This document shows, piece by piece, positions 38,933 through 53,308 of a DNA stretch of 64,000 bases (within the stretch, counting starts at the first letter, position 1; each line of letters opens with the position of its first letter). Source of the DNA: Ricordea florida (Eukaryota; Cnidaria; Anthozoa; Corallimorpharia; Ricordeidae); contig OX453282.1 in assembly GCA_949710005.1 (NCBI GenBank), positions 12,212,236 through 12,276,235 of the forward strand, in the 5' to 3' direction. A model generated the notes under the pieces. The model saw only the letters and a list, made by a program, of their open reading frames with translations. It did no database searches and was not told where the DNA came from. A program made the position numbers and the translations under genes.

Positions 38933-41328
38933 TTATCTAAACCTTCGTCTATATCCTACTATGACAGATAGATAAAACATTGAATATGATTCAATAACTT
39001 ACCACGCTAGATGACGGTCCTCCTGCCTATACAATCTCTTATATGGTGTTTTGACAAAAACGTGTAAGGCTGAGTTTCCTTGCAACGATCTCTTTGTATT
39101 TTATTTTTTTCTTAAGAATGACTACAATCACGAGATAAAATGGATTTTAAATTACATTTTAAATGCTACAACGTGGTGAAAATTGCATGTTTGTCACTAA
39201 TCTGTGTATTGAGGACTGATTTGATGAACTTTAGTACTGTCTGAGCAGTATGCTTTACAATCAGCTGCCTTAAGCTAATATGTTGACAGCTGAAATACAT
39301 TAGGATTGCGAATTACAATCAATTTTACTTTTTACGTAGATGTTAGCCTTTCGTTATACTACAAGTCTGCAAAGTTTCAGAATTGAAAAGATTCTGCAAA
39401 CCGAGATATGATAGAATATCTTTCATTTTAAGGGTTTAAAGGCAATTGTATGAAGTGCGCATGCGTAGTAACAAAGAGTTCTTTCCTTAAATCACATCGA
39501 AATATAATCGTCTCAATTAAAATTTCATTCGTTATCTAAACATTCGTCTATATCTTACTATGACAGATAGATAAAACATTCAAAATGATTCGATAACTTA
39601 CCACGCTAGATGACGGTCCTCCTGCCCAGACAATCTCTTATATGGTGTTTTGACAAAAACGTGTAAGGCTGAGTTTCCTTGCAACGATCTCTTTGTATTT
39701 TATTTTTTTCTTAAGGATGACTACAATCACGAGATAAAATGGATTTTAAATTACATTTTAAATGCTACAAGGTGGTGAAAATTGCATGTTTGTCACTAAT
39801 CTGTGTATTGAGGACTGATTTGATGAAATTTAGTATTCTCTGAGCAGTATGCTTTACAATCAGCTGCCTTAAGCTAATATGTTGACAGCTGAAATACAAT
39901 AGGATTGCGAATTACAATCAATTTTACTTTTTACGTAGATGTTACCCTTTCGTTATACTACATGTATGCAAAGTTTCAGAATTACAAAGATTCTGCAAGC
40001 TGAAATATGATAGAATATCTTTCATTTTAAGGGTTTAAAGGCAATTGTATCAAGTGCGCATGCGTAGTAACAAAGAGTTCTTTCCTTAAATCACATGGAA
40101 ATATAATCGTTTCAATTAAAGTTTCATTCGTTATCTAAACCTTCGTCTATATCCTACTATGACAGATAGATAAAACATTGAATATGATTCAATAACTTAC
40201 CACGCTAGATGACGGTCCTCCTGCCTATACAATCTCTTATATGGTGTTTTGACAAAAACGTGTAAGGCTGAGTTTCCTTGCAACGATTTCTTTGTATTTT
40301 ATTTTTTTCTTAAGAATCACTACAATCACGAGATAAAATGGATTTTAAATTACATTTTAAATGCTACAAGGTGGTGAAAATTGCATGTTTGTCACTAATC
40401 TGTGTATTGAGGACTGATTTGATGAACTTTAGTACTGTCTGAGCAGTATGCTTTACAATCAGCTGCCTTAAGCTAATATGTTGACAGCTGAAATACATTA
40501 GGATTGCGAATTACAATCAATTTTACTTTTTACGTAGATGTTAGCCTTTCGTTATACTACAAGTCTGCAAAGTTTCAGAATTGAAAAGATTCTGCAAACC
40601 GAGATATGATAGAATATCTTTCATTTTAAGGGTTTAAAGGCAATTGTATGATGTGCGCATGCGTAGTAACAAAGAGTTCTTTCCTTAAATCACATCGAAA
40701 TATAATCGTCTCAATTAAAATTTCATTCGTTATCTAAACAGTCGTCTATATCTTACTATGACAGATAGATAAAACATTCAAAATGATTCGATAACTTACC
40801 ACGCTAGATGACGGTCCTCCTGCCCAGACAATCTCTTATATGGTGTTTTGACAAAAACGTGTAAGGCTGAGTTTCCTTGCAACGATCTCTTTGTATTTTA
40901 TTTTTTTCTTAAGGATGACTACAATCACGAGATAAAATGGATTTTAAATTACATTTTAAATGCTACAAGGTGGTGAAAATTGCATGTTTGTCACTAATCT
41001 GTGTATTGAGGACTGATTTGATGAAATTTAGTATTCTCTGAGCAGTATGCTTTACAATCACCTGCCTTAAGCTAATATGTTGACAGCTGAAATACAATAG
41101 GATTGCGAATTACAATCAATTTTACTTTTTACGTAGATGTTAGCCTTTCGTTATACTACAAATATGCAAAGTTACAGAATTGAAAAGATTCTGCAAGCCG
41201 AGATATGATAGAATATCTTTCATTTTAAGGGGTTAAAGTCAATTGTATGAAGTGCGCATGCGTAGTAACAAAGAGTTCTTTCCTTAAATCACATGGAAAT
41301 ATAATCGTTTCAATTAAAATTTCATTCG
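38933..41328. repeat. Dimer repeat (m66-m67 / m68-m69), 1198 bp
   Basis: m66 and m68 share TTGAATATGATTCAATAAC, TACATTAGG, GCAAACCGAG, CACATCGAAAT and TCGTCTCAATT. m67 and m69 share the late-start TATATCTTAC, CCCAGACAATC, CTTAAGGATG and TAGTATTCTC. m69 departs in its second half (CACCTGCC, CAAATATGCAAAGTTACAG, GGGGTTAAAGTC), which belongs to the 7-mer unit that begins here. Confidence 0.8.
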
Positions 41329-44300
41329 TTATCTAAACCTTCGTCTATATCCTACTATGACAGATAGATAAAACATTCAAAATGATTCGATAACTTACCA
41401 CTCTAGATGACGGTCCTCCTGCCCATACAATCTCTTATATGGTGTTTTGAGAAAAATCTGTAAGGCTGAGTTTCCTTGCAACCATCTCTTTGTATTTTAT
41501 CTTGTTCTTAAGAATGACTACAATCACGAGATAAAATGGATTTTAAATTACATTTTAAATGCTACAAGGTGGTGAAAATTGCATGTTTGTCACTAATCTG
41601 TGTAATGAGGACTGATTTCATGAACTTTAGTACTGTCTGAGCAGTATGCTTTACAATCAGCTGCCTTAAGCTAATATGTTGACAGCTGAAATACAATAGG
41701 ATTGCGAATTACAATCAATTTTACTTTTTACGTAGATGTTAGCCTTTCGTTATACTACATGTATGCAAAGTTTCAGAATTACAAAGATTCTGCAAGCCGA
41801 AATATGATAGAATATCTTTCATTTTAAGGGTTTAAAGGCAATTGTATGAATTGCGCATGCGTAGTAACAACGAGTTCTTTCCTTAAATCACATGGAAATA
41901 TAATCGTTTCAATTAAAATTTCATTCGTTATCTAAACCTTCGTCTATATCCTACTATGACAGATAGATAAAACATTCAAAATGATTCGATAACTTACCAC
42001 GCTAGATGACGGTCCTCCTGCCCATACAATCTCTTATATGGTGTTTTGACAAAAATCTGTAAGGCTGAGTTTCCTTGCAACCTTCTCTTTGTATTTTATC
42101 TTGTTCTTAAGAATGACTACAATCACGAGATAAAATGGATCTTAAATTACATTTTAAATGCTACAAGGTGGTGAAAATTGCATGTTTGTCACTAATCTGT
42201 GTAATGAGGACTGATTTGATGAACTTTAGTACTGTCTGAGCAGTATGCTTTACAATCAGCTGCCTTAAGCTAATATGTTGACAGCTGAAATACAATAGGA
42301 TTGCGAATTACAATCAATTTTACTTTTTACGTAGATGTTAGCCTTTCGTTATACTACAAATATGCAAAGTTACAGAATTGAAAAGATTCTGCAAGCCGAG
42401 ATATGATAGATTATCTTTCATTTTAAGGGTTTAAAGGCAATTGTAGGAAGTGCGCATGCGTAGTAACAAAGAGTTCTTTCCTTAAATCACATGGAAATAT
42501 AATCGTTTCAATTAAAATTTCATTCGTTATCTAAACCTTCGTCTATATCCTACTATGACAGATAGATAAAACATTCAAAATGATTCGATAACTTACCACG
42601 CTAGATGACGGTCCTCCTGCCCATACAATCTCTTATATGGTGTTTTGACGAAAATCTGTAAGGCTGAGTTTCCTTGCAACCATCTCTTTGTATTTTATCT
42701 TGTTCTTAAGAATGACTACAATCACGAGATAAAATGGATTTTAAATTACATTTTAAATGCCACAAGGTGGTGAAAATTGCATGTTTGTCACTAATCTGTG
42801 TAATGAGGACTGATTTGATGAACTTTAGTACTGTCTGAGTAGTATGCTTTACAATCACCTCCCTTAAGCTAATATGTTGACAGCTGAAATACAATAGGAT
42901 TTCGAATTACAATTAATTTTACTTTTTACGTAGATGTTACCCTTTCGTTATACTACAAGTATACAAAGTTTCAGAATTGCAAAGATTCTGCAAGCCGAGA
43001 TATGATAGAATATCTTTCATTTTAAGGGGTTAAAGTCAATTGTATGAAGTGCGCATGCGTAGTAACAACGAGTTCTTTCCTTAAATCACATGGAAATATA
43101 ATCGTTTCAATTAAAATTTCATTCGTTATCTAAACCTTCGTCTATATCCTACTATGACAGATAGATAAAACATTCAAAATGATTCGATAACTTACCACGC
43201 TAGATGACGGTCCTCCTGCCTATACAATCTCTTATATGGTGTTTTGACAAAAACGTGTAAGGCTGAGTTTCCTTGCAACCATCTCTTTGTATTTTATCTT
43301 GTTCTTAACAATGACTACAGTCACGAGATAAAATGGATTTTAAATTACATTTTAAATGCTACAAGGTGGTGAAAATTGCATGTTTGTCACTAATCTGTGT
43401 AATGAGGACTGATTTGATGAACTTTAGTACTGTCTGAGTAGTATGCTTTACAATCACCTCCCTTAAGCTAATATGTTGACAGCTGAAATACAATAGGATT
43501 TCGAATTACAATCAATTTTACTTTTTACGTAGATGTTACCCTTTCGTTATACTACAAGTATACAAAGTTTCAGAATTGCAAAGATTCTGCAAGCCGAGAT
43601 ATGATAGAATATCTTTCATTTTATGGGGTTAAAGTCAATTGTATGAAGTGCGCATGCGTAGTAACAAAGAGTTCTTTCCTTAAATCACATGGAAATATAA
43701 TCGTTTCAATTAAAATTTCATTCGTTATCTAAACCTTCGTCTATATCCTACTATGACAGATAGATAAAACATTCAAAATGATTCGATAACTTACCACTCT
43801 AGATGACGGTCCTCCTGCCCATACAATCTCTTATATGGTGTTTTGAGAAAAATCTGTAAGGCTGAGTTTCCTTGCAACCATCTCTTTGTATTTTATCTTG
43901 TTCTTAAGAATGACTACAATCACGAGATAAAATGGATTTTAAATTACATTTTAAATGCTACAAGGTGGTGAAAATTGCATGTTTGTCACTAATCTGTGTA
44001 ATGAGGACTGATTTCATGAACTTTAGTACTGTCTGAGCAGTATGCTTTACAATCAGCTGCCTTAAGCTAATATGTTGACAGCTGAAATACAATAGGATTG
44101 CGAATTACAATCAATTTTACTTTTTAGGTAGATGTTAGCCTTTCGTTATACTACATGTATGCAAAGTTTCAGAATTACAAAGATTCTGCAAGCCGAAATA
44201 TGATAGAATATCTTTCATTTTAAGGGTTTAAAGGCAATTGTATGAATTGCGCATGCGTAGTAACAACGAGTTCTTTCCTTAAATCACATGGAAATATAAT

Positions 44301-47300
44301 CGTTTCAATTAAAATTTCATTCGTTATCTAAACCTTCGTCTATATCCTACTATGACAGATAGATAAAACATTCAAAATGATTCGATAACTTACCACGCTA
44401 GATGACGGTCCTCCTGCCCATACAATCTCTTATATGGTGTTTTGACAAAAATCTGTAAGGCTGAGTTTCCTTGCAACCTTCTCTTTGTATTTTATCTTGT
44501 TCTTAAGAATGACTACAATCACGAGATAAAATGGATCTTAAATTACATTTTAAATGCTACAAGGTGGTGAAAATTGCATGTTTGTCACTAATCTGTGTAT
44601 TGAGGACTGATTTGATGAACTTTAGTACTGTCTGAGCAGTATGCTTTACAATCAGCTGCCTTAAGCTAATATGTTGACAGCTGAAATACATTAGGATTGC
44701 GAATTACAATCAATTTTACTTTTTACGTAGATGTTAGCCTTTCGTTATACTACAAGTCTGCAAAGTTTCAGAATTGAAAAGATTCTGCAAACCGAGATAT
44801 GATAGAATATCTTTCATTTTAAGGGTTTAAGGGCAATTGTATGATGTGCGCATGCGTAGTAACAAAGAGTTCTTTCCTTAAATCACATCGAAATATAATC
44901 GTCTCAATTAAAATTTCATTCGTTATCTAAACAGTCGTCTATATCTTACTATGACAGATAGATAAAACATTCAAAATGATTCGATAACTTACCACGCTAG
45001 ATGACGGTCCTCCTGCCCAGACAATCTCTTATATGGTGTTTTGACAAAAACGTGTAAGGCTGAGTTTCCTTGCAACGATCTCTTTGTATTTTATTTTTTT
45101 CTTAAGGATGACTACAATCACGAGATAAAATGGATTTTAAATTACATTTTAAATGCTACAAGGTGGTGAAAATTGCATGTTTGTCACTAATCTGTGTATT
45201 GAGGACTGATTTGATGAAATTTAGTATTCTCTGAGCAGTATGCTTTACAATCACCTGCCTTAAGCTAATATGTTGACAGCTGAAATACAATAGGATTGCG
45301 AATTACAATCAATTTTACTTTTTACGTAGATGTTAGCCTTTCGTTATACTACAAATATGCAAAGTTACAGAATTGAAAAGATTCTGCAAGCCGAGATATG
45401 ATAGAATATCTTTCATTTTAAGGGGTTAAAGTCAATTGTATGAAGTGCGCATGCGTAGTAACAAAGAGTTCTTTCCTTAAATCACATGGAAATATAATCG
45501 TTTCAATTAAAATTTCATTCGTTATCTAAACCTTCGTCTATATCCTACTATGACAGATAGATAAAACATTCAAAATGATTCGATAACTTACCACTCTAGA
45601 TGACGGTCCTCCTGCCCATACAATCTCTTATATGGTGTTTTGAGAAAAATCTGTAAGGCTGAGTTTCCTTGCAACCATCTCTTTGTATTTTATCTTGTTC
45701 TTAAGAATGACTACAATCACGAGATAAAATGGATTTTAAATTACATTTTAAATGCTACAAGGTGGTGAAAATTGCATGTTTGTCACTAATCTGTGTAATG
45801 AGGACTGATTTCATGAACTTTAGTACTGTCTGAGCAGTATGCTTTACAATCAGCTGCCTTAAGCTAATATGTTGACAGCTGAAATACAATAGGATTGCGA
45901 ATTACAATCAATTTTACTTTTTAGGTAGATGTTAGCCTTTCGTTATACTACATGTATGCAAAGTTTCAGAATTACAAAGATTCTGCAAGCCGAAATATGA
46001 TAGAATATCTTTCATTTTAAGGGTTTAAAGGCAATTGTATGAATTGCGCATGCGTAGTAACAACGAGTTCTTTCCTTAAATCACATGGAAATATAATCGT
46101 TTCAATTAAAATTTCATTCGTTATCTAAACCTTCGTCTATATCCTACTTTGACAGATAGATAAAACATTCAAAATGATTCGATAACTTACCACGCTAGAT
46201 GACGGTCCTCCTGCCCATACAATCTCTTATATGGTGTTTTGACAAAAATCTGTAAGGCTGAGTTTCCTTGCAACCTTCTCTTTGTATGTTATCTTGTTCT
46301 TAAGAATGACTACAATCACGAGATAAAATGGATCTTAAATTACATTTTAAATGCTACAAGGTGGTGAAAATTGCATGTTTGTCACTAATCTGTGTAATGA
46401 GGACTGATTTGATGAACTTTAGTACTGTCTGAGCAGTATGCTTTACAATCAGCTGCCTTAAGCTAATATGTTGACAGCTGAAATACAATAGGATTGCGAA
46501 TTACAATCAATTTTACTTTTTACGTAGATGTTAGCCTTTCGTTATACTACAAATATGCAAAGTTACAGAATTGAAAAGATTCTGCAAGCCGAGATATGAT
46601 AGATTATCTTTCATTTTAAGGGTTTAAAGGCAATTGTAGGAAGTGCGCATGCGTAGTAACAAAGAGTTCTTTCCTTAAATCACATGGAAATATAATCGTT
46701 TCAATTAAAATTTCATTCGTTATCTAAACCTTCGTCTATATCCTACTATGACAGATAGATAAAACATTCAAAATGATTCGATAACTTACCACGCTAGATG
46801 ACGGTCCTCCTGCCCATACAGTCTCTTATATGGTGTTTTGACGAAAATCTGTAAGGCTGAGTTTCCTTGCAACCATCTCTTTGTATTTTATCTTGTTCTT
46901 AAGAATGACTACAATCACGAGATAAAATGGATTTTAAATTACATTTTAAATGCCACAAGGTGGTGAAAATTGCATGTTTGTCACTAATCTGTGTAATGAG
47001 GACTGATTTGATGAACTTTAGTACTGTCTGAGTAGTATGCTTTACAATCACCTCCCTTAAGCTAATATGTTGACAGCTGAAATACAATAGGATTTCGAAT
47101 TACAATTAATTTTACTTTTTACGTAGATGTTACCCTTTCGTTATACTACAAGTATACAAAGTTTCAGAATTGTAAAGATTCTGCAAGCCGAGATATGATA
47201 GAATATCTTTCATTTTAAGGGGTTAAAGTCAATTGTATGAAGTGCGCATGCGTAGTAACAACGAGTTCTTTCCTTAAATCACATGGAAATATAATCGTTT

Positions 47301-48756
47301 CAATTAAAATTTCATTCGTTATCTAAACCTTCGTCTATATCCTACTATGACAGATAGATAAAACATTCAAAATGATTCGATAACTTACCACGCTAGATGA
47401 CGGTCCTCCTGCCTATACAATCTCTTATATGGTGTTTTGACAAAAACGTGTAAGGCTGAGTTTCCTTGCAACCATCTCTTTGTATTTTATCTTGTTCTTA
47501 ACAATGACTACAGTCACGAGATAAAATGGATTTTAAATTACATTTTAAATGCTACAAGGTGGTGAAAATTGCATGTTTGTCACTAATCTGTGTAATGAGG
47601 ACTGATTTGATGAACTTTAGTACTGTCTGAGTAGTATGCTTTACAATCACCTCCCTTAAGCTAATATGTTGACAGCTGAAATACAATAGGATTTCGAATT
47701 ACAATCAATTTTACTTTTTACGTAGATGTTACCCTTTCGTTATACTACAAGTATACAAAGTTTCAGAATTGCAAAGATTCTGCAAGCCGAGATATGATAG
47801 AATATCTTTCATTTTATGGGGTTAAAGTCAATTGTATGAAGTGCGCATGCGTAGTAACAAAGAGTTCTTTCCTTAAATCACATGGAAATATAATCGTTTC
47901 AATTAAAATTTCATTCGTTATCTAAACCTTCGTCTATATCCTACTATGACAGATAGATAAAACATTCAAAATGATTCGATAACTTACCACTCTAGATGAC
48001 GGTCCTCCTGCCCATACAATCTCTTATATGGTGTTTTGAGAAAAATCTGTAAGGCTGAGTTTCCTTGCAACCATCTCTTTGTATTTTATCTTGTTCTTAA
48101 GAATGACTACAATCACGAGATAAAATGGATTTTAAATTACATTTTAAATGCTACAAGGTGGTGAAAATTGCATGTTTGTCACTAATCTGTGTAATGAGGA
48201 CTGATTTGATGAACTTTAGTACTGTCTGAGCAGTATGCTTTACAATCAGCTGCCTTAAGCTAATATGTTGACAGCTGAAATACAATAGGATTGCGAATTA
48301 CAATCAATTTTACTTTTTAGGTAGATGTTAGCCTTTCGTTATACTACATGTATGCAAAGTTTCAGAATTACAAAGATTCTGCAAGCCGAAATATGATAGA
48401 ATATCTTTCATTTTAAGGGTTTAAAGGCAATTGTATGAATTGCGCATGCGTAGTAACAACGAGTTCTTTCCTTAAATCACATGGAAATATAATCGTTTCA
48501 ATTAAAATTTCATTCGTTATCTAAACCTTCGTCTATATCCTACTATGACAGATAGATAAAACATTCAAAATGATTCGATAACTTACCACGCTAGATGACG
48601 GTCCTCCTGCCCATACAATCTCTTATATGGTGTTTTGACAAAAATCTGTAAGGCTGAGTTTCCTTGCAACCTTCTCTTTGTATTTTATCTTGTTCTTAAG
48701 AATGACTACAATCACGAGATAAAATGGATCTTAAATTACATTTTAAATGCTACAAG
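40370..48756. repeat. 7-mer higher-order repeat, 4193 bp, two copies
   Basis: Unit 1 runs from the middle of m68 (about 40370) to the middle of m75 (about 44563), and unit 2 from there to the middle of m82 (about 48756). Ordered markers: CACCTGCC and GGGGTTAAAGTC (m69/m76); CCACTCTAG and GAGAAAAATC (m70/m77); CAACCTTCTC, GGATCTTAAAT and GTAGGAAG (m71/m78); GATTTCGAATTACAATTAA (m72/m79); GACTACAGTC and TATGGGGTTAAAG (m73/m80); CCACTCTAG again (m74/m81). Differences include 41731 (C) versus 45924 (G). The copies are less alike than those of the 9-mer, so this duplication is probably older. Confidence 0.88.
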
Positions 48757-49115
48757 GTGGTGAAAATTGCATGTTTGTCACTAATCTGTGTAATGAGGAC
48801 TGATTTGATGAACTTTAGTACTGTCTGAGCAGTATGCTTTACAATCAGCTGCCTTAAGCTAATATGTTGACAGCTGAAATACAATAGGATTGCGAATTAC
48901 AATCAATTTTACTTTTTACGTAGATGTTAGCCTTTCGTTATACTACAAATATGCAAAGTTACAGAATTTAAAAGATTCTGCAAGCCGAGATATGATAGAT
49001 TATCTTTCATTTTAAGGGTTTAAAGGCAATTGTATGAAGTGCGCATGCGTAGTAACAAAGAGTTCTTTCCTTAAATCACATGGAAATATAATCGTTTCAA
49101 TTAAAATTTCATTCG

Positions 49116-52100
49116 TTATCTAAACCTTCGTCTATATCCTACTATGACAGATAGATAAAACATTCAAAATGATTCGATAACTTACCACGCTAGATGACGG
49201 TCCTCCTGCCCATACAATCTCTTATATGGTGTTTTGACGAAAATCTGTAAGGCTGAGTTTCCTTGCAACCATCTCTTTGTATTTTATCTTGTTCTTAAGA
49301 ATGACTACAATCACGAGATAAAATGGATTTTAAATTACATTTTAAATGCTACAAGGTGGTGAAAATTGCATGTTTGTCACTAATCTGTGTAATGAGGACT
49401 GATTTCATGAACTTTAGTACTGTCTGAGCAGTATGCTTTACAATCAGCTGCCTTAAGCTAATATGTTGACAGCTGAAATACAATAGGATTGCGAATTACA
49501 ATCAATTTTACTTTTTAGGTAGATGTTAGCCTTTCGTTATACTACATGTATGCAAAGTTTCAGAATTACAAAGATTCTGCAAGCCGAAATATGATAGAAT
49601 ATCTTTCATTTTAGGGGTTTAAAGGCAATTGTATGAATTGCGCATGCGTAGTAACAACGAGTTCTTTCCTTAAATCACATGGAAATATAATCGTTTCAAT
49701 TAAAATTTCATTCGTTATCTAAACCTTCGTCTATATCCTACTATGACAGATAGATAAAACATTCAAAATGATTCGATAACTTACCACGCTAGATGACGGT
49801 CCTCCTGCCTATACAATCTCTTATATGGTGTTTTGACAAAAACGGGTAAGGCTGAGTTTCCTTGCAACCATCTCTTTGTATTTTATCTTGTTCTTAACAA
49901 TGACTACAGTCACGAGATAAAATGGATTTTAAATTACATTTTAAATGCTACAAGGTGGTGAAAATTGCATGTTTGTCACTAATCTGTGTAATGAGGACTG
50001 ATTTGATGAACTTTAGTACTGTCTGAGCAGTATGCTTTACAATCAGCTGCCTTAAGCTAATATGTTGACAGCTGAAATACAATAGGATTGCGAATTGCAA
50101 TCAATTTTACTTTTAGCGTAGATGTTAGCCTTTCGTTATACTACAAGTCTGCAAAGTTTCAGAATTGAAAAGATTCTGCAAGCCGAGATATGATAGAATA
50201 TCTTTCATTTTAAGGGTTTAAAGGCAATTGTATGAAGTGCGCATGCGTAGTAACAAAGAGTTCTTTCCTTAAATCACATGGAAATATAATCGTCTCAATT
50301 AAAATTTCATTCGTTATCTAAACCTTCGTCTATATCTTACTATGACAGATAGATAAATCATTCAAAATGATTCGATAACTTACCACGCTAGATGACGGTC
50401 CTCCTGCCTATACAATCTCTTATATGGTGTTTTGACAAAAATCTGTAAGGCTGAGTTTCCTTGCAACCATCTCTTTGTATATTATCTTGTTCTTAAGAAT
50501 GACTACAATCACGAGATAAAATGGATTTTAAATTACATTTTAAATGCTACAAGGTGGTGAAAATTGCATGTTTGTCACTAATCTGTGTAATGAGGACTGA
50601 TTTGATGAACTTTAGTACTGTCTGAGCAGTATGCTTTACAATCAGCTCCCTTAAGCTAATGTGTTGACAGCTGAAATACAATAGGATTGCGAATTACAAT
50701 CAATTTTACTTTTTACGTACATGTTAGCCTTTCGTTATACTACAAGTATGCAAAGTTTCAGAATTGCAAAGATTCTGCAATCCAAGATATGATAGAATAT
50801 CTTTCATTTCAAGGATTTAAAGGCAATTGTATGAAGTGCGCATGCGAAGTAACAAAGAGTTCTTTCCTTAAATCACATGGAAATATAATCGTTTCAATTA
50901 AAATTTCATTCGTCATCTAAACCTTCGTCTATATCCTACTATGACAGATAGATAAAACATTCAAAATGATTCGATAACTTACCACGCTAGATGACGGTCC
51001 TCCTGCCCATACAATCTCTTATATGGTGTTTTGACAAAAATCTGTAAGGCTTATTTTCCTTGCAACCATCTCTTTGTATTTTATCTTGTTCTTAAGAATG
51101 ACTACAATCACGAGATAAAATGGATTTTAAATTACATTTTAAATGCCACAAGGTGGTGAAAATTGCATGTTTGTCACTAATCTGTGTAATGAGGACTGAT
51201 TTGATGAACTTTAGTACTGTCTGAGTAGTATGCTTTACAATCACCTCCCTTAAGCTAATATGTTGACAGCTGAAATACAATAGGATTTCGAATTACAATC
51301 AATTTTACTTTTTACGTAGATGTTACCCTTTCGTTATACTACAAGTATACAAAGTTTCAGAATTGCAAAGATTCTGCAAGCCGAGATATGATAGAATATC
51401 TTTCTTTTTAAGGGGTTAAAGTCAATTGTATGAAGTGCGCATGCGTAGTAACAAAGAGTTCTTTCCTTAAATCACATGGAAATATAATCGTTTCAATTAA
51501 AATTTCATTCGTTATCTAAACCTTCGTCTATATCCTACTATGACAGATAGATAAAACATTCAAAATGATTCGATAACTTACCACTCTAGATGACGGTCCT
51601 GCTGCCCATACAATCTCTTATATGGTGTTTTGAGAAAAATCTGTAAGGCTGAGTTTCCTTGCAACCATCTCTTTGTATTTTATCTTGTTCTTAAGAATGA
51701 CTACAATCACGAGATAAAATGGATTTTAAATTACATTTTAAATGCTACAAGGTGGTGAAAATTGCATGTTTGTCACTAATCTGTGTAATGAGGACTGATT
51801 TCATGAACTTTAGTACTGTCTGAGCAGTATGCTTTACAATCAGCTGCCTTAAGCTAATATGTTGACAGCTGAAATACAATAGGATTGCGAATTACAATCA
51901 ATTTTACTTTTTAGGTAGATGTTAGCCTTTCGTTATACTACATGTATGCAAAGTTTCAGAATTACAAAGATTCTGCAAGCCGAAATATGATAGAATATCT
52001 TTCATTTTAGGGGTTTAAAGGCAATTGTATGAATTGCGCATGCGTAGTAACAACGAGTTCTTTCCTTAAATCACATGGAAATATAATCGTTTCAATTAAA

Positions 52101-53308
52101 ATTTCATTCGTTATCTAAACCTTCGTCTATATCCTACTATGACAGATAGATAAAACATTCAAAATGATTCGATAACTTACCACGCTAGATGACGGTCCTC
52201 CTGCCTATACAATCTCTTATATGGTGTTTTGACAAAAACGGGTAAGGCTGAGTTTCCTTGCAACCATCTCTTTGTATTTTATCTTGTTCTTAACAATGAC
52301 TACAGTCACGAGATAAAATGGATTTTAAATTACATTTTAAATGCTACAAGGTGGTGAAAATTGCATGTTTGTCACTAATCTGTGTAATGAGGACTGATTT
52401 GATGAACTTTAGTACTGTCTGAGCAGTATGCTTTACAATCAGCTGCCTTAAGCTAATATGTTGACAGCTGAAATACAATAGGATTGCGAATTGCAATCAA
52501 TTTTACTTTTAGCGTAGATGTTAGCCTTTCGTTATACTACAAGTCTGCAAAGTTTCAGAATTGAAAAGATTCTGCAAGCCGAGATATGATAGAATATCTT
52601 TCATTTTAAGGGTTTAAAGGCAATTGTATGAAGTGCGCATGCGTAGTAACAAAGAGTTCTTTCCTTAAATCACATGGAAATATAATCGTCTCAATTAAAA
52701 TTTCATTCGTTATCTAAACCTTCGTCTATATCTTACTATGACAGATAGATAAATCATTCAAAATGATTCGATAACTTACCACGCTAGATGACGGTCCTCC
52801 TGCCTATACAATCTCTTATATGGTGTTTTGACAAAAATCTGTAAGGCTTATTTTCCTTGCAACCATCTCTTTGTATTTTATCTTGTTCTTAAGAATGACT
52901 ACAATCACGAGATAAAATGGATTTTAAATTACATTTTAAATGCCACAAGGTGGTGAAAATTGCATGTTTGTCACTAATCTGTGTAATGAGGACTGATTTG
53001 ATGAACTTTAGTACTGTCTGAGTAGTATGCTTTACAATCAGCTGCCTTAAGCTAATATGTTGACAGCTGAAATACAATAGGATTGCGAATTACAATCAAT
53101 TTTACTTTTTACGTACATGTTAGCCTTTCGTTATACTACAAGTATGCAAAGTTTCAGAATTGCAAAGATTCTGCAATCCAAGATATGATAGAATATCTTT
53201 CATTTCAAGGATTTAAAGGCAATTGTATGAAGTGCGCATGCGTAGTAACAAAGAGTTCTTTCCTTAAATCACATGGAAATATAATCGTTTCAATTAAAAT
53301 TTCATTCG
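49116..53308. repeat. Mosaic 4-mer block (m83-m89)
   Basis: m84 (49715) and m88 (52111) are near-identical and 2396 bp apart (AAAACGGGTAAGG, GACTACAGTC, TTTTAGCGTAG). The second halves of m83 and m87 match (TTTTAGGTAG, CATGTATG, TTAGGGGTTT). m85 and m89 match at both ends (AAATCATTC with TATATCTTAC; CGTACATG, CAATCCAAG, TTTCAAGGATTT). The middle of m89 instead has GGCTTATTTTCC, ATGCCACAAGG and GAGTAG, as in m91. m86 (50913) carries the m72/m79-type tail. This is a duplicated tetramer patched by later conversion. Confidence 0.82.

Larger units (their letters stand above)
33542..41328. repeat. Divergent satellite subfamily (m57-m69)
   Basis: Linked changes appear abruptly at m57: CAACGATCTC for CAACCATCTC, GTATTGAGG for GTAATGAGG and, in most, TATTTTTTTCTT (seven T) for TATCTTGTTCTT, AAAAACGTG and TAGTATTCTCTG. 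None of these monomers keeps the minus-strand 62-codon frame, because all have the TAG variant at monomer offset 235. m57b, m63b and m64b share GACATCTGAAATACAGTAGG, CCGGGATATG and GGCCATTG. A subset (m59, m60, m66, m68) shares TTGAATATGATTCAATAAC. One member of this subfamily (m76, 44923-45521) lies outside the block, carried by the 7-mer duplication. Confidence 0.88.

Noticed and set aside
34300..45110. Seven-T run as a Pol III terminator
   Set aside because: No A-box or B-box promoter or structured small RNA was seen upstream, so the T-run is listed only as a subfamily marker.
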